Source: Thuidium tamariscinum (lineage: Eukaryota > Streptophyta > Bryopsida > Hypnales > Thuidiaceae). Taken from it: DNA of 64,000 bases. A program made the translations under genes and the position numbers. The stretch spans positions 9,858,001-9,922,000 of the forward strand of contig OX344753.2 in NCBI GenBank assembly GCA_947034885.2. Direction: 5' to 3'. Below are positions 48,535-57,597 of the stretch, piece by piece. The notes under the pieces are model-generated. The model searched no databases and was not told the origin of the DNA. It saw nothing but the letters and a program-made list of their open reading frames with translations. Position 1 is the stretch's first letter; each line of letters opens with the position of its first letter.

Positions 48535-48940
48535 CCGTCTAAACCCGTCCGCCGTCTGCCCATTCCGCCGCCCCGTCCGCCAACGGACCGCCCGTCCGCC
48601 ATCCCGTCTGCCAACGCACCGCCCGTCCGCCCATTCCGCCATCCCGTCCGCCAAAGGACTGCCCGTCCACCCATTCCGTCGTCCTGTCCGCCACTTGGTC
48701 CTCCTGTCTTCGCGCCATCCGCCAAAATTCCCGCCGTCCGCCACAATACACACCGTCCGCCCGCCGTCCGCGCAAATTCAATGGCCCCCCGACCGATCCG
48801 CTTCCCCGTACTCGACGTTCGACAGCCCGTCCGCCGGAAAAAACGCCGTCCGCCCGGTAATTTGGCCGTCCGCCACTGTAATCTGGCCGTCCGCCGTTTT
48901 ATCCAACGTCCGCTGCACCCGTTGCATCCGGACGTCCGGA
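48535..48940 (+). repeat. Array of GTCCGCC heptamers
   Basis: Twelve exact GTCCGCC copies, all on the plus strand, plus several one-base variants, fill about 400 bp in an AT-rich setting. Spacing is irregular (about 12-50 bp), with CCATTCCGCC and GGCC linkers between. The array ends near the palindrome CCGGACGTCCG (48928-48938), also present at 45100-45110. Clustered unidirectional short motifs near the end of a transposon resemble subterminal transposase-binding repeats. Antisense open frames rich in Gly/Arg/Trp are composition effects. Confidence 0.8.
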
Positions 48941-49074
48941 TTTTGGGCGTAATTTTACAAAAGACGTAGAGTCCGCACAACCCTGGAAGGAACAAAAGGT
49001 AAGTGGTCTGGGACCTCAATGCTCAGGAGCTCACTTAGAAAAGTGTCTCCAGTCGCATGGTATCGGTGGCTTCC

Positions 49075-49160
49075 TGCTTTTGTCACTAGCTCAGGGGTGG
49101 GCGGCGCCTCAACGATGGTCCAAGTTTCGAACCCTCGTCGCCGGTATCGTATCGTATCGA
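49075..49160 (+). repeat. tRNA-like SINE head or tRNA pseudogene
   Basis: An A-box-like TAGCTCAGGGGTGGG (about 49087-49101) is followed about 22 bases later by a B-box-like AGTTTCGAACCCT (about 49123-49135), the spacing and orientation of a pol III internal promoter. A short GTATC tandem follows at 49143-49158, as at many SINE 3' ends. No full cloverleaf can be drawn, so a functional tRNA is unlikely. Confidence 0.45.
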
Positions 49161-49311
49161 CTGATAACTGTCGGGCCACCGAACCCGTTGACTGGAGACG
49201 TCCGATGACTCGGCCGGGCGGTATATATACCGTGGCCGCCGCTTCTATCGAAAACTGGAAGTCACATGGGTAGGCCTATCCCGAAAAAAGTAGCGAGTTG
49301 CCCCATTACTT

Positions 49312-49923
49312 CTAACACGTAGAGAGGCCACCTATCCCTCGGGAGTGGTTGAAGATTGCCGCGGCAGTAAAAACCTGCCTTCCACCCACGGTTTCATGTG
49401 TTATGTTGACCATCTCATCGAGATTAGCAAATTGGCCCTCCATCATTACATGGATGCCAGGTTGTAAAAGCTCATAGTTCTCCAAATAAATCAATAACGA
49501 TTTGGCCCTTGGTGGCTACGGTTCTTGGTTCTCCGGTGTAGGAGGTCTTCTCTCCAAAGGAACTTCACGCCCGGGTTGTGTTTCCTCATCACGTGGTCTT
49601 CTTTGAGAATTAGGTAACTGTGATAAGCGCATTGGTTCTTCATTCATAGGCTCCTCCGGGGGCTGTGTTCTTTGCTCCTCCGTGGGCAAGTTTGCCGGCT
49701 TGTCCGTTGGCTCGTTTGTTCGCTCTTCCGGGGGTAGCATCGTAATCGGGTCCTCCGTTGGCTCGTTTGTTCACTCTTCCGGGGACATAATCACATAATC
49801 TTCAATCGGTTGTGTAAATGGCTCCATCGTTGGCTCGTATGTTCGCTCTTCCGAGGGCTCAGTTGCCGGCCTATCCGTTGGCTCGAGTTCGCTATTCCGG
49901 GGCAATATAGACGTTGGATTCAT
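49312..49923 (-). pseudogene. Pro/Glu/Thr-rich 3' ORF of the retroelement
   Basis: The frame from ATG 49923-49921 to TAG at 49314-49312 is 204 codons and is interrupted by TGA at 49773-49771 and TAG at 49518-49516. The N-terminal two-thirds is built from imperfect repeats of EERTNEPT type (units about 17-19 residues), the rest from PPEEP and RRP-rich sequence; the last 60 residues are more globular (LIYLENYELLQPGIHVMMEG). One repeat unit is 2 bp short, which shifts the upstream frame, so the true start may lie further upstream. Function unknown; no env, RT or integrase signature. Confidence 0.5.
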
Positions 49924-51145
49924 CCAGTTTTCCTGGGTTCTCTTGTCAATGTTAGCAGTAATGTTTCCCAGGCATTACTAGGCTAACTCATAATTCCTAA
50001 ACTAATAGGATGTTCTAATCTAAGTTGGCTCACGTTCCCGATCTTTGCAGGCGTTCAAGCTAAAATAACATTGCCATCCTCCATCCCTACATAATCTTGC
50101 AGGTTCAGGGTAGGTTGAATGTGGATTCCTATTCTAATTCATGATATCACTACCATCCTCCATCCCTGCATAGTCTTGCAGGTTTAGGGTAGGTCAGATG
50201 TGAAGTCCTATGCTAATCGATAATCGTTTCAAGGGAATAGTTTGTAAGTATTGCCTAAAACAAGACATAGATAACCAAATCCCAAGTGTCTCCATACGTA
50301 ACTACGGGCAAAAACACAAGCATGGGGTCTTGTAAGATTGACCTAAGAAATCTTGGACCAAACCGAAACATCAAGTAGTGGATGAAGTTGTGTTTCTCAA
50401 TACATAACATACGCATAGTGAATGCTCCGGATGGCCATACTGAAGGAGGTTGGTGTCCCCCGAAATCCATAAGTATTAGTCGTGTAATACAAATGATGTA
50501 GGCATGGTGTTCATACCTTTTATATTGAGAGTGGAAATCTTCTTCATGACACTAAGTTTTTTTTTCCAATGGTGAGCAAGATTTGAGTAGCTTCTTTGTG
50601 AAGCCTCAAACCCCCAATAAGTCACCGGCATTTGACGTAAATTTAGAAGATCCCTTCCTGACAATTAAAGTCATAAATGTGGGAAGAATAAGCTCGAGGT
50701 AGACCCACGAATCCCAAGACATCTAATAATAATTATCCCATGTGATGGTATAATTCCATTATTTTGGGTGAACTATATTAGTATGCTTTGCACGAATAAG
50801 AAGTCTAAAATTGACTTTAAGATGTTTGAATAGTTTTTAGATCCACTACATCTATGAAATCGTAAGATGTTGATTTCAATTTTAAGAAAGTAATTTCACT
50901 GATGCTTGTGGCTGAAGCTTAAATGTTTAATTGCCCCTTTAGCCGTCCATATTTGGAAAATGCTAATAGGATGACAATCAAATCATTTAACAATGGGTTG
51001 GCATATAGGTTATAACCTATAGCTTTTACTTTTACATGTCTTCCATGGAAATTATTGTATTCAACTTATTTCCATACTATTCCAGAAGTACACAACCCCA
51101 AATAAGTTAATTCAAGAGCAATAATAATTTTTCCCATCGCAATCC
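49924..51145 (-). other. Gap between protease segment and 3' ORF, where pol would be expected
   Basis: RT, RNase H and integrase should lie here in a Gypsy element, but I see none of their motifs. A 79-bp direct duplication is present: CCATCCTCCATCCC starts at 50074 and 50153, each followed by a TCTTGCAGGTTCAGGGTAGG-like block. Two antisense-overlapping open stretches (50255-50470 and 50476-50664, 62-71 codons) have somewhat protein-like composition but match nothing I recognise. Confidence 0.45.
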
Positions 51146-54100
51146 TCAAGTATTATTGTACCATTGTAAAAGATAAGACAAAAAGGTCACAGTTGCACTT
51201 AACTTCTTAATAGCTGGTGTTGGTATCCTTGTCAATTTGTAGCTAGTTTTCAAGTAGTTTTTTCCATACTTTTGTTGGAATGATGTCGGGGCGTTTTGAA
51301 TTCCATATGGAATTACAACAACTGGTCTTTCGCTAAGCGGTGTGGATGATCGAGTGTCGTCCTTGAATTGGGCCAATGGTTCTGCTCCTTTCTGTTCTAT
51401 ACCAACATCCTCTGGGATTCCTTCCATCCATCGTGGCAATGGTAGCTTCTTTTCGGGGAATTTGATAGGTGTAAATGCAAAAGCGGTTGGCTCGATGTTC
51501 TTCCCTTTTTGCCTCCTGATTGTTGTAGACGTGGATCCTTCCATTGGAGCTGTTAATAGTTCTAAAAATTGTTGTTGTTCCTCGACATCTGGAGCTGGGC
51601 TTGGTGACATGAGCAAAGATAGTGGGCTAGGTGATACCCTTTCAAAAGGTAGTTCCGGCGTATAAGGCCTTAAACAATACTTGCACATAGTATCCGATGG
51701 TAATTCGTTGAGATGTTGCAAATACAGTGGTATAGCCTTCGGATCTACTAACTTGTCTTCCTTTAAAGGGTGATGTCGTGCCTCCCCTATTGGCGCAGGT
51801 AAATCTGTTGTTGAGGTGTCTTTTTCCTCATTTGGTACTTCCATAATTTGGTCCATCTCCCTTTGGCAAATGGCGCTTCTAGGCAGAGTGGACATCGAAG
51901 AGGTTGGGTTTAGGTTTAGAGAGAAGTCATCCAAACATACCTCATCAAATCATTGAGCAAGATTTTTAACACAATCAGTTGGTTCTTCTTCCATGTCTTG
52001 GCTCGGTTTATCGCACGGAGGGCTCTCTTCCGCTTCCTTGATGACAAAGGTCTCGTTATCTAAACAAGGAAATTCTTTAAGCCACTGGGCAAATGTCCCA
52101 TCATCTTCATAGTCATATAATCCTAGGCCAATGCATTTTATTGGTCCCAAGTTTGTAGTAGCCTCTACTCGACTTGACTGGATCATTGGTAATTCATGTT
52201 TCCCATCCTTTCCCATTATAGATCCTCTAGACACGATGGCCACTTTCGTCCTGGAATTTTGTGGACCATAGGTGAAGGAAGGTCGTTTGGTTGACCAGTC
52301 TACTATGCCACCACATTGATGTAGGAACCCTCGTCCAAGTAGCAAAGGGTAACCTCCTACAGCTTCCTCTTTTAATCGAAGCACTTCAAAAGTAACTAAG
52401 TAGTCTACCCCGCCTGTTTGAATTTGCAGGTCTTTAATTCATCCTATAGTTTGTACCGAGCTCTGATCGGCGCATTTCAGAGTTACATGTGATGGATGTG
52501 TTACTTCTAATCCCAATTTCTTCATGGTGAAAGCAGGCATGATATTGACACTGCTTCCATCATCCACTAAAACTCTTGTAATCATTTTGTCTACTATTCC
52601 CACTTCGATTTCTACCGCATCAAACATCTCCTTGGATTCCCTCAAATCCGGAATGACCTCCAACTTATTGACTTCTCCCAAAATCTTTGGCGCTCTCCAA
52701 AACGTAGCCCCTTCTTGCATTTGTTTCCGTAATTGAGGAGCTAATTGGATCAATTGTCCAAAAGAAATATCAGCTTTGGCTCATGCCAAATCTGCCCATA
52801 AGTCATAGGGGTCTGATGGATTGGTAGATTTTTCTATCTTGCGTTTATTTTTGGGTGTCAGTGATGGGTAGGTGTCGTTTACCGGAATAAACTGATATTC
52901 ATCCTCGTCCAATCCTACATGGGCTGGAAGTTCTTGGTCCAGTCTAACTTCCTTTGCTGCGTCTCCTAAAGCTGCTTGTAAGTCGGAAAAGTGTGGCGAT
53001 CCTCCGGAAGAATGTGACTTGGTGCTACTAGGTGTGCTTGATTCTGATGACACAGTGTCATTGGGCAATGGTGGCGGAATGGTTTTAGCCCCCCCTCTGG
53101 TGACTACTAGTGCTGGTAATGTCGCTTAGGTGACCTCGTCTTCTGGAAAGGCCACTTCCACATGTAGTGTTGATTGCAAGTATCCGTGAACTCCTGACTC
53201 TACGAACCTCACATCCTGAACACTTTGTGTATTTTGTAAAGGGATAGTTCCTTGATTGGTCTGTAGAGATGATGGAGGGTGTTGTGTCTGTTTACCGGTG
53301 TTGCGATTGAAATACATGTCTGGCGGTCCGGTATCTTGTCCAACTTCCGTTAGTCTGGCACCCACTAAGTTGTCTTGCGCTTGTTGCTGATAATTTCCTC
53401 GAGGAGCCTCTAACGGAATTACCTTGTCAGGAAATCTACAACGGGTGGTTGGGTGGTGTTCTCTGCATCGCTCACAAATTATATTGTTTTTTATCCAACA
53501 TCTCCCTATCATGTGTATTTTGTTGCATGTATCACACACCGGATCTAGTGATCGGTTATTCGTATTGTTGGGCCTTCGGTTTAGGGCATTCGGGTGATGA
53601 TACGGCTGTGGTTGTTGCGGCAGGGTTTAGGTCATTTCGTTCGACACTTGTCTCATTTCTGATCGAAGCTGATCCAACTCGGGGGCCGGCAATCTCAGCA
53701 TTGAGGGTTCAAGACTTGCCAATGGATGGACTGTCGTATCCAACATTGGGGCTCTTTGATATGGTAATGGTGAAGATGCTTGATGATATACCGGAATGAA
53801 GGCTGGAATTGGTTCTTCCACTCTCCTCACCATCCTATCATTCTCCTTATCGATTAATTCAATTTCAAGGGCTGCTTCAATAGCATTGGCAAGCGTAGTT
53901 GGTCGTCGGGATAAAATATCTCTAATTGTAGATGATGTGTCAATTCCTTGAATAAAATAATGTCATATAGTGGAATCATTGAGTAGATTCCCAACAAAAC
54001 GAGTACATACCATTTGGAATCGTTGTACGTAGGAAGTGATGTCTTCGGTGGTTCCGCGTCGTATGTTGGTGAGTGCCATCAATGCTTGCTGTTGCCCAGT

Positions 54101-54628
54101 CTCAGGGCGGAAGTATTGTAAGAATGCAGCTTGTAATTGGGCCCAAGTTGTAAAGAAATTAGCTTCATGGGACCTATACCATGCATAGGCCGCCTTTTCT
54201 AGTGTGTTAGGGAACCAGATTAAATAATAGCATGGGTCAAACACCAAACTAGAGATGAGAATTTCTTCAAACCTCTCAACATGGGCTGTTGGGTCATCAT
54301 CACGAGATCCAGAAAACGTAGGAAGGTTATGAGGTATTGGGACCTCTCTTAAGCCTAGAGGGACTGCTATGGGCAATCGTCTGGGTAAAATCGTTGGATC
54401 AAGGTCTGGGATGAAGGGTCCTGTAGGTTGTACTTCTTCCACGGCCAGGGCCACTTCGGGTCCTCGAGGATCCATGGGAATGGCTTGCTCCCCTGTAGTT
54501 GGTGGTGGGGGGAAATCTTCTTCTAGCTCTACTACCAATGAGGGTTGATCAAATTGGCTAGATTCGGCAGTCGCCTTTGATCTAGTGACTCGGGTGGATC
54601 TGGGTGTAAGCGGAGGCTTTGGGGGCAT
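51146..54628 (-). pseudogene. Ty3/Gypsy gag-protease polyprotein with six in-frame stops
   Basis: From ATG 54628 to TGA at 51148-51146, a single frame of 1161 codons is crossed by TGA at 53965-53963, TAA at 53629-53627, TAA at 53128-53126, and TGA at 52783-52781, 52441-52439 and 51952-51950; every segment resumes in the same frame, so there is no net frameshift. Domains: retrotransposon gag core (about residues 92-221, with TFSGSRDDDPTAHVERFEEI and AAYAWYRS ... FLQYFRP); two CX2CX3HX4C zinc knuckles (from residues 365 and 386), one residue shorter than the standard spacing; aspartic protease with VDDGSS (about 688-693) and YPLLLGR (about 760); and near the end YGIQNAPTSFQ (about 1108-1118), like the RT block FGLxNAPxxFQ. 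The blocks expected between protease and that motif are absent, so an internal deletion is likely. The true product would form capsid and process polyprotein; this copy cannot. Confidence 0.85.
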
Positions 54629-54721
54629 TGAAGTATTCACTTGAGCCAATCTCACACAAATCCAATCCACTCATATATAGATAATAAAAGTCCACACAAC
54701 ACTATATTCTAGCATATAAGG

Positions 54722-55813
54722 CTAAATATTAGCAGTGACCTCCACCACTATTGGAGGCTTAGCTGGTTCTGCGCAGATTAGAGTACTAGCGATCTCTAGA
54801 AATGGAGGCCTATACTCAAAGAAGTATGGCGCCTGGTAGTCTTCAATACGCTCAATATCGGATAGTCGTGTCGACCAAGAGATCTCATCGTTGAAGAAGG
54901 TTGCTTTCTCGAGTCGCGTTGCGCGGGACCTCTTACCACGGCTTGGGTATTCGTAGAATAGAGGGTGGTAGCGTGGATGATGGACTCCTTTGCCTTCAAA
55001 CACAGTGTAAAGCAACACGCGGTAATCTTCCGTATCTTGACACGGCTCATAAGCCACACTGTGGTCGGCGATGTATTGCAACTGGTGCTTGTGATCCAGA
55101 TCGGATGACACCAGCTGGGTAGGGATGCCGCGGCAACAGTCAATAGTAAGATGACTGACCCTGCTGTGCCACGTCCAGAAGTTGGCCGGCTCGATGTAAG
55201 GATTTTCAATGAAGCGAAATGCCTCGATGTTGGTTGCACCAAATCGATAAAGGGAGCCGTCACTAACCGCCACCCGGGGGTAATATCGAATATCAATGTG
55301 TGGGAGCGTTTTCAATGCCTCGTGGGTGTTGTAAGATGGAAATCCAGCTTTGAAGCAAGCCTTTACCAACTTGTTTTTGTACTTCCACGTCGTTAGCACC
55401 ACCTCCCAATAGAATATGAGGGACTTAGTAACTTCTTCCTCGGACACTCCAAACGCTCCGGTAGCCCGGGCGTGCGTGATCAAAGGAGTGTGCCGGTTGG
55501 GGTCTTGTAAGTATTGTCTTGCTAATGACTCCCAATATTCATAGGTGAGTCCAAGCTGGGCAGGGCCAAGCAATAAGTCTCGGAGATTTAAGACCTTGTT
55601 GTCTTCGTCCTCGCTACAACCGTCCTCGTCCTCGTTTTAATACTTCCTTGGCCAACCCTTGCGGTGATCTTCCCAAACCTCAAGTGTCCGAGTGAGGTTA
55701 ATAGGTGAGCCAATCTCCCCTTCCTATAATCCACAAATGCCCTTGAATATCTTTTGAATAAACTTGTCAGACTAATTTTTAGCGATACTTTAGACTCCCG
55801 GCAGACGCACCAT
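54722..55813 (-). pseudogene. Unknown ORF upstream of gag in the retroelement (ORF0-like)
   Basis: An uninterrupted 283-codon run ends at TAG 54724-54722 and extends in the same frame to 55638, about 305 codons. If traced to ATG 55813-55811 it would be 363 residues, but with stops at 55792-55790, 55774-55772, 55726-55724 and 55639-55637; this first part is uncertain because stops there are as frequent as chance. The clean part is rich in Tyr, Trp, His and charged residues (LTYEYWESLARQYLQDPNRH, PYIEPANFWTWHSRVSHLTI, YHPLFYEYPSRGKRSRATRL) and looks like a folded soluble protein, with no signal peptide or membrane segment. It matches no gag, protease, env or suppressor motif that I know. It lies about 90 bp upstream of gag in the same frame and strand, so it probably belongs to the element, but a captured host fragment is possible. 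Confidence 0.6.
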
Positions 55814-57477
55814 TCTGTGGGCGCTTTATTCCCACCCTTGGAATAAAGTGTACACAACCAGGTTCTACTATTCTGTGAGTGATTCCTAGTGGATGTCTAA
55901 CCTACGTGCAATCCAATTACGCCTTTCAAGCAATGGATCTTCCTAACTTCCTACTCCTAATCAACCCGCTTGCACTTGCTAGACGGGAATAACTTTCACT
56001 CTAAGGTTTTTGAATTTGAGATAAGTCTTTCAGTCGTTTTCTACTTTGTAATACTGGTGGGAGTCTAAAGTTTTACTTGCTTTGGTCAATCCTATTTGAC
56101 CTTTCCAAATAAGCAAAGGTTCTAGCTAAGGTTTCACTCTTTTCCAACGTATCGCGTGTTGATAGAGTTCTAAGTATTCTCGGATTTTTTATGTTCTAAG
56201 ATATCTCTAGAGGATTCTATCCCTAACTTGTTCTTTAATTATCTTTTAGTCTAATTAGCACACTGTTTTAACTATTCTTTTACTACTTTAACTTTGGATA
56301 CCTAAATAGTTAATTTGAGTTTTACCTTAATAGAAATAATTTTATCCTTCCATGGTAAAACCTCGATCTTTGACTTTGGCTAATTGTGAATTTTCTCGGT
56401 AAATTTGGACCATTGACCGGTTCATCCAACTTTTACCTTGTTGAACTTCTTTTTATCTAAAGGGTTTAATTCTTTTGGATTTATCCTTTTATCCTTCCTA
56501 GTTACTAAAGTTAATTTCCACTATGTATTCCTTGGATAAATTGATTGTAAGCAAATTTTGACCGTTACCCGGTTCACCAGAATTTACCGGTCAATTACTT
56601 TTCCTCGAAATTGATTATGGCTTCAACTTCCTACTTTTACTGTCTAAGTCTAAAAAGTCTAAATTCACTATTGATTCTAACTTTGTCTAATTTCTTATGG
56701 CGTTGGTCTTTTGGGTAATTCTAGGTTCATTTACTTCTAAACTAACGGCTAAATTCTATGACTAAAAGGAAATTATGGAAAAAATGGGAATAAAAGAATT
56801 TCAAAGACTAACCTCCATCCTAGCGTTTTTGAGGTCTTCATGTGATTCAATAAATCCTCCCATTCGCGCTCATTCCACCTCCATCTTGGTGCTTTTTGTT
56901 TGAATATTGTTGAATGGGGTATTTCCCTTCAAAACCTCCCTCCTTTCCTTACCTTTGTTTTGTATTTTTCTTTATCCTTCGAGCTTCTTCTTTTTTCTTT
57001 TAAATAGTTTCCAAAGTCAACTTATAAAATATCCTAATAAAATCTAATTCTTGAAATTAGCCACTAAATGGTTTTGAAAGTCAATTCCACTACAACTAAG
57101 GTTTTCCAACTTTTCTCCAAATTGGCAAAACCTCTAACTTCTCAAAGTCAAACTATTCTTTTATTTGTTTTTTCTCTATTTGTCTCTAATCTAAAACATC
57201 CATGGTTAAGAAAGTCAACTTATTCTATTTGGTTTTCCGCACCACCCAATTCCCTTCTTCTTCCTCCCCTATTGCTAATGCTTATACCTTCACTCACACT
57301 TCTTCACACACACTTGTGCGCTTGATCTTGGAGCTTATACTTGCAATTTTGGTGAAGATCTTTGGAGAATGGCTTGTGCTGGATCTCAACAACGCGTATT
57401 TTTTGAAGTTCTGGTGAGCCAAACCCCTTTTGGGTTGACTTTGGAGGCTGCTAATATGCCTCCCAAGGTTGGGAGGT
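55814..57477. other. Upstream flank of the retroelement, no genes
   Basis: The 5' LTR would be expected here or beyond, but I cannot match it to anything beyond the 3' end. No primer-binding site complementary to initiator Met-tRNA was found by eye. Short open frames are not convincing. Confidence 0.45.
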
Positions 57478-57597
57478 CTTCTGATTTGGATGGAGTGTGT
57501 TGGAGGGCTCTGATCTGGGTGGAGTATGGTTGGGAGGCTCTGATATGGATGAGTGGGTTTGGGAGGCTCTGATCTGGGTGGAGTATGGTTGGGAGGC
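57478..57597 (+). repeat. 29-30-bp tandem repeat, four copies
   Basis: Units start with CTTCTGATTTGGATGGAG (57479) and CTCTGATCTGGGTGGAG (57508, 57567) or CTCTGATATGGATGAG (57538), each ending TTGGGAGG. Spacing is 29, 30 and 29 bp. It lies inside a 67-codon plus-strand frame that has no other support. Confidence 0.75.

Larger units (their letters stand above)
49312..55813 (-). mobile_element. Decayed Ty3/Gypsy-like retroelement lacking most of pol
   Basis: On the minus strand the order is: an unknown ORF (from 55813), gag with zinc knuckles (from 54628), aspartic protease, a short RT-like motif, an AT-rich gap, then a Pro/Glu/Thr-rich ORF ending at 49312. I cannot find the RT catalytic core, RNase H, integrase, primer-binding site or matching LTRs, so borders are those of the coding segments only. 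It may be a non-autonomous gag-type element or an autonomous element that lost pol by deletion. Coding frames are broken by stops at many positions. Confidence 0.75.

Noticed and set aside
48474..49019. 181-codon minus-strand frame rich in Gly, Arg and Trp
   Set aside because: It is a translation of the GTCCGCC heptamer array; the repeats explain the open frame.
51146..54628. U-to-C RNA editing that would remove the six stops
   Set aside because: Such editing is known from organelles of hornworts and ferns, not nuclear retroelements; mutation is the simpler explanation.
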